This document shows, piece by piece, positions 1-12,511 of a stretch of 64,000 bases of DNA. The notes under the pieces were generated by a model that saw only the letters and a list, made by a program, of their open reading frames with translations, did not search any database and was not told the origin of the DNA. The position numbers and the translations under genes are program-made. Within the stretch, counting starts at the first letter, position 1, and every line of letters starts with the position of its first letter. Origin of the DNA: Culex pipiens pallens (taxonomy: Eukaryota; Arthropoda; Insecta; Diptera; Culicidae); NCBI RefSeq assembly GCF_016801865.2, contig NC_068939.1, positions 87,267,881-87,331,880 of the forward strand, written 5' to 3'.

Positions 1-2045
1 TTAGCATGGCAACCGCCAACCATCGAGGTGATGCAATTTTTCTTCACGGGTCACCTAATTGGCCGCGCGCGGTGTCATTTTCGCAAGAAAACCCTTCGCG
101 GCCAATTCTGATCCTAATAAATTTCAAATTCCAACACGGGCGGCTGTGTCCAGCATCCACGGTCATCGCCGCCACCGTCTTCATGTCGTGTTGCAATAAA
201 TTCAGTAATCAGCTAAATTCCCTCAAATATTTGTCAACACCATTTGATACGGGGAGAGGATTATTTATTCATCACGGCGTCGTCGCGATTGCGACTAACT
301 GCCCAACTAGCTCCGCTCGTGGACTAGAAGTTAGTATGTTGAGCAACTCACCGGTTAATCGGTATACCACACGCATTTGAACTGGTGAGGCGCCCCCCTG
401 AACGGCGATTAGGCCCGGTCGGTGGCTGGCGGCAAAACGGTACAAAACTCGGACAGAGTGCAGCAAGCGTACACGGAGAGAAAATTTAAATATTTTACAG
501 TTTGAAGAAAACAACAAACTTTTAAAAATATAGTTTTTAAGTGAAACAAGGCTGAAACTTTTTTCGAATTGTGTTTTTTTTGCAGTGAAACTTTCGTTTG
601 CCATCAAGAAAAGGGTCAAACTTGTTTTTTTTTATACAGGTGCTGAAAAGTTGAACTTTTTAGCACTCAAATGGATGCTGAAAAGTACTTTTTTGGATAT
701 GAAAAGTAGGCATTTTTTTTAAAGAAGTTTCACAACAGAAAAGTTTATTTTCGGTGCTTAATTCGCACCCTAATAGTGTCCAATTCCACAACGTCAACGC
801 CGATCTATTAGCGGTCTAGTCTCCACTTGGACCACAATCCGTCGTCGAGTTCGAGTCCCGGTTGATACCGGTATTTATCACCGTGCAATAATTAATATTC
901 TTTACCCCGCAAGATCTAGTGTCGCCTCCCCCCTCCCTTTGGAAGCTCGTTTTATCTCCCAAATGGCCCAGTTTGGATCTCTCTCTTTCACTTTTGTGCA
1001 AACATTGAAGGGTGGGGTCCGCGTGTAGGTGAGCAAGAATTTGCTCACCAGCCGGTCAGGCCCTGATCAGGTCGAGTTGCTAATTTAATTTATTGATTAA
1101 TAAAGATTGCGGACCAGGGCGGCGGTGAAGCATTTTGCGTGCCAAAAGGTTATAATTGCATGCTACGGTCAACGGACTGTGGAGTGGAAATTTAAGAGCA
1201 CATCAACCTCAAACTGTTCTTCTCAGGTCACAACTGGATGTTGATTGAAAGTGAAACTTGTCCCAGATTATTTGCTTGGAGTTGGCGCTTGATCAAACTT
1301 TAAATGCTGAGTTTATAAAAGCAACAATTTCAAATTGTTCATTGAACTTTGTATGTTTGAATTATCATTGAATTCCTGAGCACTTGCAGCGATCACAGTT
1401 TGAATTTAAAACATCAACCGTGTTGCATAAATGACTATCTAGCAGTGCAGCACCAGTAATTGTCACTCCCGGACTGATCAACACTACTTCAGACAGCACG
1501 TCTTCCAGTTTGATACATACTCAAAACTCGCTCCATCACGTAAACGCGCGTGGTTGCAAGTTGTGGTTCGTAAAAATGCCGTATTTATTCTCACCTTGAC
1601 TGGCAAAATTTAAATAAGGAATCCATCATTTGTTTTCCAGGAAAGATTCACCCTCACTCGCTGACGGTCATCCCCGGGTAAACCAGTTTGGCCGTGAACC
1701 TGCCGTCGAGCGGTTTCTCTAATCATCCGCTAGTACCAGTCGGCACGTGACGGCGGTATTATTATAACACACTGAAAACAAAACTATCGGCCCGATCAAA
1801 CCGCGCCCGCGCTCCTCTGGAACCTGGGGCGGCGTCTCACGGCCTGTCCGCCGTGTTGAGACAATGAAACCATAAACTGCTGCACCAGGCAGATACCAAA
1901 ATCCTCCATCAACAAAAGCATTTATTCGCGATGTTATCTCTGCTGGAAGTGCATCTTAGACGGTTGCTCTAAAAGTCGCTCGATTAGTTGGTCCACCTAC
2001 AAAAAGCATCATAATTACGCGCGGGGCAGATTTATAGTTTTCCAC
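1..2045. other. Mostly single-copy intergenic or intronic sequence
   Basis: Mixed-composition sequence with several GC-richer patches. I recognise no coding exon. A weak box-B-like string (AGTTCGAGTCCC) lies near 848-860, downstream of a poor box-A-like match, possibly an old tRNA-derived SINE fragment. A fragment of the TGAAAAGT palindromic repeat at 640-706 is listed separately. Confidence 0.4.
640..706. repeat. TGAAAAGT palindromic repeat, fragment
   Basis: Alternating direct and inverted TGCTGAAAAGT / ACTTTTCAGCA words form small palindromes separated by a CTCAAATGG spacer. The same arrangement recurs near 14.25 kb and, best preserved, at 57.47-57.59 kb. It looks like a small dispersed foldback or MITE family; this copy is degraded. 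Confidence 0.6.
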
Positions 2046-2048
2046 TTA

Positions 2049-2218
2049 GGGACCATTCATAAACCACGTGGACACTTTAGGGGGGGGGGGGGGGGTCGTA
2101 TAGCGATTGTCCACGATCCATACAAAAAAGATTTTTTTTTGTATGGACAATTGTCCACGAGGGGGGGGGGGGGTAAAAGAATCCCAAAAAAGTGTCCACG
2201 TGGTTTATGGATGGTCCC
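2049..2218. mobile_element. PIF/Harbinger-like MITE (GGGACCAT family), copy 1
   Basis: A 170-bp element whose ends are inverted repeats starting GGGACCATYCATAAACCACG, followed inward by long poly-G tracts and by an inverted pair around TCCATACAAAAAAG. It is flanked on both sides by TTA (2046-2048 and 2219-2221). A 3-bp TTA duplication and a G-rich terminus are typical of PIF/Harbinger-derived MITEs. A second copy lies at 63218-63383. The open reading frames across it are artefacts of the poly-G and inverted repeat. Confidence 0.88.
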
Positions 2219-2547
2219 TTAGTGGATATCGGCTGCTTCCACCAACCACCGATCACCTTACGAATCGCAGTCCTGTTGACCGCAAGAATGCACCGCAGCA
2301 GAAAAAAAAAGAACTCTATTTCAAACAGATTCCGACCGGTCATAAATAATCTCCGGGATAGCGTTCTAGGACAAGTTCTACCGAAGAGGACGATGCGGCG
2401 CGGGTCTTCAGAGTGATGTCATTTTTAATGCGATATCGTATCCTCCTCGTACCTGTTGTTTACTTTGAGTACACTTAGTGTGATAGAAACTTAATTGAAA
2501 CTGACTAACAAAGGATGATATAAAAATATTTAAATGCTATTTTTATG

Positions 2548-2767
2548 TACCGTAAACTGGGGTGACTTTGATAGGTTTTTCAAATACCCGTCAAATTTAT
2601 ATCCAAACATTTTTGAGAATTTTGAGTATGTAAGCATTAAGGGATAGATTATTATCGAACATATATGCAAAAATGTGACTGTTACATTGGATGTATCAAA
2701 ATCAGTGGCCAAATCAAATTTCTATCAATGTCACCCCGGGCTATCAAAGTCACCCAAGTTTACGGTA
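2548..2767. mobile_element. TA-flanked MITE (TACCGTAAACTGGGG family)
   Basis: Terminal inverted repeats begin TACCGTAAACTGGGGTGACT on the left and match the reverse complement at 2741-2767 with small differences. The outermost TA on each side is probably the target duplication, so this is likely a Tc1/mariner-type non-autonomous element of about 216 bp. A second internal inverted motif (CTATCAATGTCACCCC) sits just inside the right end. Related termini occur at 5376-5812 and 34791-34887. Confidence 0.8.
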
Positions 2768-3579
2768 CTAAAAAGAAAATGAAAGATTTAAAGGTTGTGT
2801 GAAAAATATTCAATCAGAAGTTCTTCTTTGAAAAAACAACGAATTTTGTGAAATTAACTTGTTTAACCTTAACAGTTTTGTGGCAATAATACAGATATAA
2901 ATAATAATAGTTTTTCAATATTTGGAATGGTCATAAAAGAATAAAAAAATATTGGAAAATTGTTTTTGTAAATGATTTAAATGCTAGATTTGTATTTAAA
3001 ATAAAATGCTTTTAACAGCAAAATAAAGAAAAAATAATTCCGACAATTCCCGGGCAGGGGTAAATAATAAAGGAAATGCGTTGGAATCACTACCAATCTT
3101 TGACATTTGTTAATCCTCAAAGGATAGTCTTTGAAAAACATAGGTATCATACCAAGGTTTGATACTTTTCTAATAATGAAAAATATGTTTTGCAAGGGTG
3201 CATTTCTATAGCAAAAGTCTTTGAAAATAACATGTTTTTTTAACATTCTCATTGAATATTTACCAAAAATGCATATAACTTGAAAACGATATCCCTATTC
3301 AAAACTATTATTTTCGATTGTAATTTTACATCTCAAAGTTGTATTTATTCTTAATGTGCGTCAGATTAAAAAAATCATTTAACTTTTTCAAGCAAGCTAC
3401 ATTAGCCAATATTGAAATGTGGTTGCAGTTTTGTCTGTTTTTAAAGTTTCTTTGTCTGTTTGAAAATATTCTTATGTTTTTTTTATGTACTATATTTGCA
3501 GTATCCAACACTCTACCGCAGAAGATTCCTTTTTTTGGTTCCCCAAAGCGTATACAAAACATATTAAGATAAAAATGAG

Positions 3580-4965
3580 TTTTTAGGGAGTTTAGCTTTT
3601 AGTAATCAAAATCCAAATAATAAAGCCACGATATTTTATATTCCGTGTTTCGAACAATTTCGTGTATTTAATGTTTTGCCATTTTATGTCATTTCGATCT
3701 TTCCATACAAAAATGGTACGCTTATATTTGAAAATCTTTTCCTTTAGGAGAAATTTTCTGACCGATTTGGTATCTTCAGCAAAGTTGTAGAAAAGATAGG
3801 AACTTGTTTTTTGCCGATTTCTCAACAATATATTTTTAATTTCCCTAAACCCGGTATATTAAATTTATATATTTTTTTGCATATCTCGACATTTTTTTGA
3901 TTAGGTCCTATAAACATATAAAAGACAATAGCTTATAGGACCTTTTCAAAAAAAACTCTGGATATGTACAAAACCCACAACTTTCAATTTTTCATGTTTT
4001 TTTCTGCATTCCGAAAAAAAGTATCTTAAGAAATGAACTCTTATGAACGATACTTTGGAAAAATCGAAAAACTTGTATGGTCAAAAATTAAACTTTTATT
4101 TACTATAGCTCAAAAACGGCGAAATTTCCCAAAGTTTTTTGTTTAATTTTGATTATAATTTAACGTGAACAAATATGTCAGACAAAAATTAAAAAAAAAA
4201 AATTCTAAATTTCTAAATTTCTAGAAAAAATTGCTTTCAAAAAATCATTGCTGGGCGGCTCCATGTCTCAAAAGTTGCGGGTTGTTGTCCCCTAAAATAT
4301 TAAAAAAAAATAATTGAAAATAATAAAAAAAAATATTTGTGATTTTTTTTCTCCATAAAAAAATTCTTTTGCTTATTTTTTTATATCGAATTCGAACAAA
4401 AAGTTTATTTCTACAAGTGAAAAATATGACCTAATTTAGACACAACTCTTTAAGAGGCTGTTTCTAAGAAACCTGCATTATGATTAAGAAAAAAGGAAAA
4501 TAGTTGGACATTGTGTCAGCTTTTAACCAGTATATTTTGTGGGATTGTTTTTTCTGTAGGAAGTATTTTTGACAAAAACTAGCTTTTTTGAAAATATCAC
4601 CCTATAACTTGAAAATGGTAGACTTTATGTAAAAAAGATGGTCAAATCATTGGTCAAATGATTTTTGAATTTTGCTTGACAATATTTTTTTTTATTATCT
4701 ACTTTTTTTTCTAAAACTAAAATCTTTGATGCTAAATTTTCGCCATCCTAAACCCTTCTACTGCAGAAATTTTTTTTTGTCTCCTGAAAAATATGAAAAA
4801 AAAACTTAAATAACACGTATTTCGGGATATAAAATCAAGAAATTTTGTTTTTTGAACGGAGCTTTGCATGGAAAAACTAATTATGTAAAACTGCTTCATT
4901 TGACAAAAGGAATGTATCGTTAAAGTTTCAATCAAATAAAAACATACAAATAAAAGTTGAATGAC
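3580..4965 (+). repeat. Unclassified AT-rich dispersed repeat, family A
   Basis: Contains words that recur across the window: CCATACAAAAATGGTACG, a motif reading TTTTCTGACCGATTTGGTAT, and a right end around ACAAAAGGAATGTAT followed by an A-rich run. Counterparts lie at 22.4-23.58, 34.2-35.06, 41.4-42.0, 43.85-46.05 and 51.55-52.15 kb. A short palindrome (GGTCCTATAA ... TTATAGGACC) sits at about 3904-3943. No coding sequence was seen, and I cannot assign it to a class. Boundaries are approximate. Confidence 0.5.
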
Positions 4966-5375
4966 AAAGTAATATAATCAGTATTGCCAGGTTTTCATAA
5001 ATAAATCTGGGTCAATTGCTCGACAGAATACAACAAAAACAAGCTTTTCTCCAGATATTGACAGATTTTAAGTTTTCAGCCCATTCTGAATATTTATTTT
5101 TATCAACCAAAACGAACGGGCCAACATAAAATTTCTTTTATTCGTGTCTTATCTTAAAAGATGACAAACTCCATGTTTAGAAAAAAAATGCTCTCTTTCA
5201 ACATTCATGGCATTGATGTATTTCTGGTGGCAATTTTTTCCAGATTTTATATTGGAACATTGTCAGATTCTTTCCAACTTTTACCTGGCAACCCTGGACC
5301 CTTGAAGGAATTTCACAAATTGTTAAAAGAATTTCCTGAAATGTCCCGACACATACAATTTTGATATTTTTGTGG

Positions 5376-5812
5376 TACCGTCAACTGGGGCGAATCGGGA
5401 CGAAACGAAACTATTGGCACTACGCCCCCCGGGGCATGGCCTTCCTCTAACGTGGGATTTCTGCTCCAGCGCCTCTGACGAGACAGGAGAAACCGGGACC
5501 GACGTTTTACTTCACCATCCGATAGAAGCTCAGTGGATAAGGCGGGAATCGAACCCGCGTCTCATAGCATCATCGGGATCGGCAGCCGAAGCCGCTACCC
5601 CTGCGCCACGAATCGGGACACATGGGGCGAATTGGGACAGCAGTTTTAACCATGTAGGAGCACAATATTTTGATTTTTGTGGTTGGTTTCGGTTAGAACA
5701 GACTCAGACCAACAAAATGTGTACATCCATTTCCAAATTTAAAACCATTAAATGCTCTAAACACTGCTGTCCCTATTCAGACTGTAGTCTCGATTCGCCC
5801 CAGATGACGGTA
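5376..5812. mobile_element. TA-flanked MITE interrupted by a SINE
   Basis: Inverted ends start TACCGTCAACTGGGGCGAAT on the left and TACCGTCATCTGGGGCGAAT when the right end is reverse-complemented. The family resembles the 2548-2767 element. A SINE (5402-5608) with its own 11-bp target duplication interrupts the left part. Without the SINE and one duplication the host MITE would be about 219 bp, close to the 220 bp of its relative. Confidence 0.82.
5402..5608 (-). mobile_element. tRNA-derived SINE, nested in a MITE
   Basis: Read on the minus strand it starts with an RNA polymerase III box A (TGGCGCAGGGG, 5598-5608) and continues to a perfect box B (GGTTCGATTCC, 5545-5555). An 11-bp duplication, CGAATCGGGAC, flanks it at 5391-5401 and 5609-5619, which fixes both boundaries and its length (207 bp). 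The tRNA-like head shares GCGGCTTCGGCTGCCGATCC with the SINE near 42.0 kb, but the bodies differ. Confidence 0.88.
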
Positions 5813-6505
5813 TTTCAATTTTTTTTCATAAAATTCCTTCAACCTATGGAAAAAATATCTTCCATTTCGAGATCTTTTTTTTTCATACTTTCATAAAAGA
5901 TTTTTGTATGATTTCATTTTTTTTTTTTCAATATTTTTCACTGGGCACTTTTTGTTCGCTGTAATCTGGGTGATGAATAGAGAGAATGCGTAACGTGATT
6001 TTCGAATGATCCCATTTTGTTTACATCTACAAAGTAGGAGGATGTTCAAGCACAAGCATGACTTTTTTCTTACTGGTAAATTAGCTGTTTTATAATCAGT
6101 AGTATGTGTTTTATTTTGTCTAGTTTTTGACATTTTTGCTGGAAAATTGTCGCGTTTCGATCGGTTAGAAGAGATTTTTCTTTTTTACGGGTGACGAATA
6201 ACTGCGGCAAGAGTGTAATTCTGCGATGTCGCAGATAAATTCCCTGGCTGATTATGGAATCCTGCAGCTCTTCCTGATCCAGCGAAAAAACATCGCTATT
6301 TCTAGCGAAGCTGATCCATCAAACAGATGAGATTTTGACTAAACCAGGTTTTCAAATTAAACAATAAAGACAGCTTCTGGATGGATACAACTGAGTCGAC
6401 TCCATAAACAAATTCCATTCATAATTATAAAAAATACGACCTCGCCTTCAACTTTCATAAGGTTTCTTAACTTCAACCTCAGGTCCTCACATTTTTCATT
6501 CTTTC

Positions 6506-6538
6506 AAAAAAAAAAAAAAAAAAAAATAAAAAAATTTT
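6506..6538. repeat. Poly-A tract
   Basis: A run of 21 A residues continues into an A/T-only stretch. I saw no target duplication or element body upstream that would make it a retroposon tail. Confidence 0.8.
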
Positions 6539-6539
6539 A

Positions 6540-9500
6540 ATGATCGATCACAATACTCTCTACTTTTGGCGAACAGTAAATTGGTTCCACTTTGACAGTT
6601 CAAAATTGAGGCCGTTTTGCGAACCACTATTCAGCACCCAGGCTGTAATGTGCTCAAGTTATACCATTTTTTTATTTTTTTTCCCCTGCTCGAATTATCA
6701 TGCAACTGAGTGTACGCATTCACCAGATTCCTCTGCGCCGATCTCCTTACAATCCTTGTTGTCACGCAGAAAAAGAAAGTGACTTTATCTTATCGTGTGT
6801 GGCTTTGCTTGCTGCTGCCGGCGGTGTCGTTTGTCCTGTATCGAGGGAGGGAGGCGCAAGTTCAGGGGACAAGCTTGCGGTGCGTTCTAAGCAGCAGGTC
6901 ATCAGATATCGGATAGTTGGCGTTGGTGAAGACGAAGGAGGAGTGTCTGGCGCAAAAAGTGACGGTGAAAAATGTGCCTGTAATCGAAGAATCATTTACG
7001 GTCCGCCGGAACACATTCTATGCGGACGGTTGATTGGACATTTATTTGGATTTGAAAGGCGGTAGTTGATCGTGGAGTTAGGAGTGGTAGAGGATTTTTT
7101 TTTTCTATTTTGCTGACAGTTTTTGTTTTTTTTTTGTGGGCTGTGGATATTGAGAATCTTAAGCGTTTTAATTTCATTTTTATTGACGGTTTTAAAAGAA
7201 TAACTTCAATAGATCATAGATCATGTAAGAGTGAGTCACGCGAATCAATATTCAAACAACATCAGTATGGGAATTCCCAACCAACTTCAAACTAACTTTT
7301 TCACGATGAGTAAGCTATCGATGGGGTAAGCGGGTTTCTCGATCACTCTTTTGCTTTTTTTTCCTTTAATTTTTTAAGGTCATCTGACAGCATTACCAAA
7401 AAAAAAATCTGTCCAAGTCCTTCAACTCACATCTTCGCTTCGAATGATGTAATTCCCTTGTGCAGCCATCATCTCCCCCAGGTGTTAAGTGCCCCAACCC
7501 TGCTCCTACTCCCCCTTGCAAACTGCCCTCCCCAAACGAGCAAAACAAAACAAAAAGACCCGGCTCGGGATCGTAACCGCGAGGTCTGTGTCAGCGACGT
7601 TTATGACGCTCAAAGCCTATTAGGCGAGTGTTTGATGGCTTTGCAGTCAATTAACCGTCTGGGTTTGAACTCTGATCTGCGGCGGCCTTTGAATGCACAG
7701 GACTTGTTTCAGCGCGATCGTGTGAATGACCACGAAGTTTGCGCGCGGAAAGACCTCGCGATCCTTCGATGCAGCTGAAGAGCGCGCAACGGGGAGAGAA
7801 TTTGCTCCGGATCGTCAATTTGTACCGGCAACATTCCACAGGAGGATTTTGAAAATGGTCTCGGAAGGGGGTTGAGACAGTGATGGGAAATGCACGTTGG
7901 TGATTTGTTTATGGAGTTGCAGATTAATACTAGTCTTGAGAAGCCGTACAACTCAGACTTCAGCTTCGGAAGAATCAGCGAGTCTGCCACTTCAAATCAG
8001 ACTGCCCAACTCAACAAAGTACAAAGTACTCTCGTACAAAGTAGTTGATAGTTAATCGACTCCAACTTCAGTTTTTGAAGGTAAACTTTTTTAACAATGA
8101 TCCTGAGAGTAAAATTTCATGTATACATGACAAAATCCAGTCTGAAACCCGCGAATGCAACGATCCTGAAAGTAAAATTGTCTCTACTGTCTTAGTCGGG
8201 TACAGTCTTTGAAGTTGAATAGTATTTCAATAACTACAAACAAAGATATTTCCCATCACTGCTCTGTCTGCAGACACAACGCAACTCAACGCTGCGCTCC
8301 GTTCACCTGTGGCCCGCCATCAACCTTCCAAAACAAGAACGAGAAGCACAATAATTGATAAAAATGAGGCTATAAAAGAAAGGGAAACAGGAATTTGATC
8401 AATGAATCATGCTGCTGCATTCTTGTGCATTCCACGAACGCAAGTGTGAGCTGTCCTTAACCGGAGAGTCTCCGTCAACCGCCAAGTTCTAAGAAAGGTC
8501 ACGTAACGTTGAACTACAAAAGGGCTTTCACGGCGGTGACATTCCACGCAGATTGACGTATTGTCACAAAAAACATGCGCCTCACCTTCAACGCTTGACC
8601 GCCGTCAACGGCTTAATTCTGGCCGGCTTCGCGGGAGTTCGAGGTGCGTGATTCAGCCAAGTTTCGCTTTCGCGCGTTTAAAGGGGAGTCATTGAAAGGG
8701 ACAGTGACCACAGAGATATGCAAACATTGACGAACCATTTCACTTTCGTGCAGAGTCAGCGGTTTAAGGTTATGTTTTTTGCGGGAAGTTTGTTTTGTTT
8801 CTTTGTTGATACTGACAAACACGGAGTGCGTGGTTAGACGTAGACCTTTGGAGGGCAAGTCGGAGTCGACGAATCTTCGGGAGCCTAGTCAGACAGAAAA
8901 TTGTTCAAACTTTCAATTTGTATCACAAGTTATCTCATCTTCCCAACCATAAAGTGGCATCTTATCGCAATCCCAAGTCATCGCCCATCGCGCAGTTCAT
9001 TGATCCCTTTACCGATACCGCACCGATCATCGGTTCCGATGGACCCGGGCAAAAAGGGACGAAATTCCTCAAACAGGTACATCCCAGAGCAATCCATTCA
9101 TCATTTCTGTTTTCCAAAGTCGTCGTCGTTCTTCGTTCGATATTGCCAAGAGTACGCCCCCGTTCTGAACCTCCGTCCTTCCACTTCCGTCCTCGTCTAG
9201 ACCGACGTCCACGGATCCGAAGGTGGTGCAATAAAATGCCCTAACCACACACCATAAAATGGTTTGTATTTTTTTTATCTTTCGTTCTTTTCCAGATCAC
9301 CGCAGGGTTCCTCGTCTGTTCAAAGTCGAATTCGCAGGTTGGTCTACCTGACGCGTTCCCGGAGTTAGCGTACAAAAAAACAGCCAACATTCTTTAGTTG
9401 GCGTCTCTCTTGGTTTACTGAATGGGGGAAGACCACCAGAGTGTGAGACTGCCGAGCGGCTTCTTCTAAGTTTATGTGGTTACTCGGGCCAAGAAGAAGG

Positions 9501-9700
9501 GGGGAGGAACGAGATTTAGGGTAGAATCGACGCCGGCCGTTCTTGTTTGTGCTTACAATTGTTCTGAGCAGCGCCGCCCAGGTGTGGTGAAACGGAACAT
9601 AAACATTCGGCTAATTTATGGCAACACTTGCCAGGAATGTGCGAAAAAATAAACCGGCAGAGCAACCTTGGCGATCGGGGAGTTACGAGGGGAGATTGGG
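6540..9700. other. GC-mixed apparently single-copy region, no gene recognised
   Basis: Contains many short overlapping reading frames on both strands but none with a recognisable domain, consistent codon use or supporting splice signals. A strong polypyrimidine-AG string (about 9268-9295, plus strand) resembles an acceptor, but I could not build a convincing exon around it. The region lies downstream of the PDZ exon in the direction of that gene, so it may be intron or hold regulatory sequence. Confidence 0.35.
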
Positions 9701-10974
9701 AGTACTTTATAATAGGTGGATCTGAAAAGTTTCCATAATAACTGTCGAAACATGAACGTTAACTACGTGATTTTAAGACCAAAATCTAGGTATGACTAAT
9801 TTGCCAGAATTTTGGAATTATTTTAAGATGTTGATTTGTTTTTTTATTTATTTTGCATTAATTGTGTTAATTAATTTAAAAATGTGAAATCAGAATTATA
9901 ATTTGATACCTTTAATTTTTTGTAAGATAATAATATTAATGTAAATATCAATATTTAAATATCAAATAAATGTTCAATACTTTTCTTGAAGAATTTATGA
10001 AACTAAGCAGTCGTCGTCGAATGAAAAATAATAAGTTCCAAAAAGATATCTTTTATTTATTTGGAAACCACGAATCTCAAAATGCCGGCAATATTGGATA
10101 AAACTGTCAAGATCCGTTTATACATAACTTAAACAAAACATAACTGTACAATTTGATCTAAATCACCTCAAATTCTTCAAACAGACCGTAAATGATGGAT
10201 TTAAATTATTGCTGAAAAATCCCAAATGTTGCTGAAAAATCCCTTATACTTTTTGTTTTTTAACCACCGATCATAAAATTTCATAAAAATATAGAGTTTA
10301 GACATAATGTAATATAAATTGTTAACAAAAATTTTCAATTCCAATTTTATCATTTAAATAAAAAATAAATTAAATATAACATGTTTTCGGTGCTTCAGTT
10401 ATGTTTCATTTAAATTTTTATTATTTATTATTCTATATTGATTTATGATAAAAATTCAAAAGATTAAACTTGGTACAAAAAAAAGTCATTTGGAATCTTA
10501 CTAAATTAAAATATTGAAGTTCTCAGACTAAAATTATGAATTACAGTTTATTTTTTATTGCGGAAATATTCGAGGCATCTACAATTTTTGAATAAATACT
10601 TTTTCAGAAGCCATTATTAATTGTTAAAAAATTGTAAGAGTTATCATAGCTTATTTTTCATCTAATGTCAATACTTACTTTTTAAAAATGAAGCTGGAAT
10701 ATTCATTTACTAGAATAATGACTTTGTTTTCTTTCAGACATTAAGTACGGCCGTTGCATGTATTTTTCATTATTAACTCATCCCTTTCAAAAATGGCCAG
10801 AAAAGTTAAAGGACAAAACAAAAAATGTAAAAAAAAGAACTTCATTTTTTATGGAAATAGGAAAACAATTTGAAAAGCATTGCCCTGCATTGATTATCAT
10901 ATATAGCATGGACAGATTTTAAAATATTTAGATTTTTTTTTGAAATTTTTATGTACAATACATCAAAAAGTTTT

Positions 10975-11185
10975 TTTTTATCGCGGAACAAAATCATAAT
11001 TTCTTGAATATTTCGAAAACTTATGACAGCAAAACAAATGGACTGATGTAAAATGCATTTTAATAAAATAAATATAATTCTCTAGTTGAATCCATGGCTT
11101 GTAATTAACATTTTTATTTGCTCCTCTCCTTGACATTGGTCAGCGTCGCAAACAAAAACTATAAAAAAAATATTTACATCGGCAT
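10975..11185 (+). repeat. Dispersed repeat family B, copy 1
   Basis: Shares an ordered series of words with segments at 46.56-46.80 kb (same orientation) and 33.12-33.36 kb (opposite): an AAAACTTATGA-like start, an AAATGCATTT core, then a 'GCTCCTCTC..GAC' block ending at AAAAAATATTTGCA/ACA. Diverged, no coding capacity, class unknown. Confidence 0.4.
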
Positions 11186-11702
11186 AATGAAATAGATAAA
11201 AAAAAACATCAATCTTGGTAAATAACAAAACACTCATTTTTTCGAAACAAAAAATTTTACTTTTTAGTAATAATTTATTTACTAGAAATATTACTATAAT
11301 TTAAATCAGATTTTTTTTAAATACCGTAATTTTTATTAGTTAAAACAAAATTGAGCTGAATAGATGCCAAATCCAGAGATATTTGCAGAATTAGAAAAGA
11401 TTACGATTGCTTACCAAAAACCTTAGAATTAAGAGAGTTTAGTGAGTTCCATTTAGCTAAAAAGGGGAACAAATGTCGAGTTGATTGATTGAAATTATTA
11501 TATCTGTGCTGGATTTTTTTTAAAGCACAGGTTGATGTGGAATGTGGAACGAGTTTTCAAAAGATTATTTAGTATTGTAATTTTGTGACTAATTGGAAAA
11601 TATTTAATAACATCTGAAAATCAAATGAAAAAAATGCAAAAGTTGGTTTTTAAAAATTCAACATTCAAAGTTTTGTAATTTTACATTAACTTTTATTTAT
11701 GA

Positions 11703-11861
11703 TTAACAAGTGATCGTCGCACCAACTACAGCGCGAATGGTGCCATCAACGGACTAAAGAGAGCGTTTAAAAAAGTTTCCAGTGTGTTTAGCTTAGATGT
11801 GTCTCGTACTACGTTGCGTTTTAAGTTTGTGTCCTTGTTAAGATCTTTGTTACGTGTGTAA
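11703..11861. other. Compositional island with short coding-like strings on both strands
   Basis: Balanced sequence inside AT-rich DNA. On the plus strand a 49-codon frame (11712-11861) has no in-frame ATG. On the minus strand a TTTAG acceptor-like site is followed from 11753 by 16 codons and a stop at 11703, in the phase that the PDZ donor would need, with an AATAAA signal at 11697-11692. The minus peptide does not continue a PDZ fold. It could be an alternative terminal exon, a transposon remnant or chance. Confidence 0.2.
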
Positions 11862-12511
11862 ATTTAGTTTCATCATTGGGGCAAAATAAGTGCCTGTTGA
11901 GAAGAAATAAACAACAAGAAGTAGTTCTCGATACCACAAAAAATGTCAAAATGGTCCACGAGGTTAAGTTGGCTGAGGACCAGTGTAAATGGTTTTAGAG
12001 ATTATTTAATAAAATGAACTATTTTCATGGTACAGGCATTTTTTGAGGTAAAATTTGATGAAAATTTTAACATTTAGAAAAACAAAATCAACAATTTTGT
12101 TTTTGGGTTTGTTGGTCGTATATGTAACTGGTTCCATAGGATACACCATCTCAAAGTTTCAATAGAATCGTCTGTTGAAAAATTAAGGATCATTAAGTGG
12201 TAATAAGAAAAACTATTTTTTACAAGATTAAAGCATTAAGTGGTTGTTTCTCAGCAACCAGCAGTTGATCAACTAAATCTGAAATATAAGATTTTAGCAA
12301 GAGTGCTTTTTCTTGATAAAATATTAAAAAATTGGAAAACTATTTTTTTTAGATCTACCTCAAAATGTCTAATAAAAATTTAGTAATCCAGTTTACCAGA
12401 AATATCCAGACACAAACAAAGAAAAATGTGTTTTAATCAATTTGCGAAGTAAATTAAACAGAGCATCGTTTATTTTTTAAACATTCAACACCTCTTTATA
12501 GCTAAACTTAC

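Larger units (their letters stand above)
9700..12476. other. AT-rich presumed intron downstream of the PDZ exon
   Basis: Low-GC sequence with few unbroken reading frames. It holds a copy of repeat family B (about 10975-11185) and a small compositionally distinct island at 11.70-11.93 kb, both listed separately. Confidence 0.5.

Noticed and set aside
8901..9400. Possible two-exon plus-strand gene with CAG|GTACAT donor and TTTTCCAG acceptor near 9295
   Set aside because: The first frame lacks an ATG start, the peptide has no recognisable feature, and such splice strings are frequent. Not enough to call.
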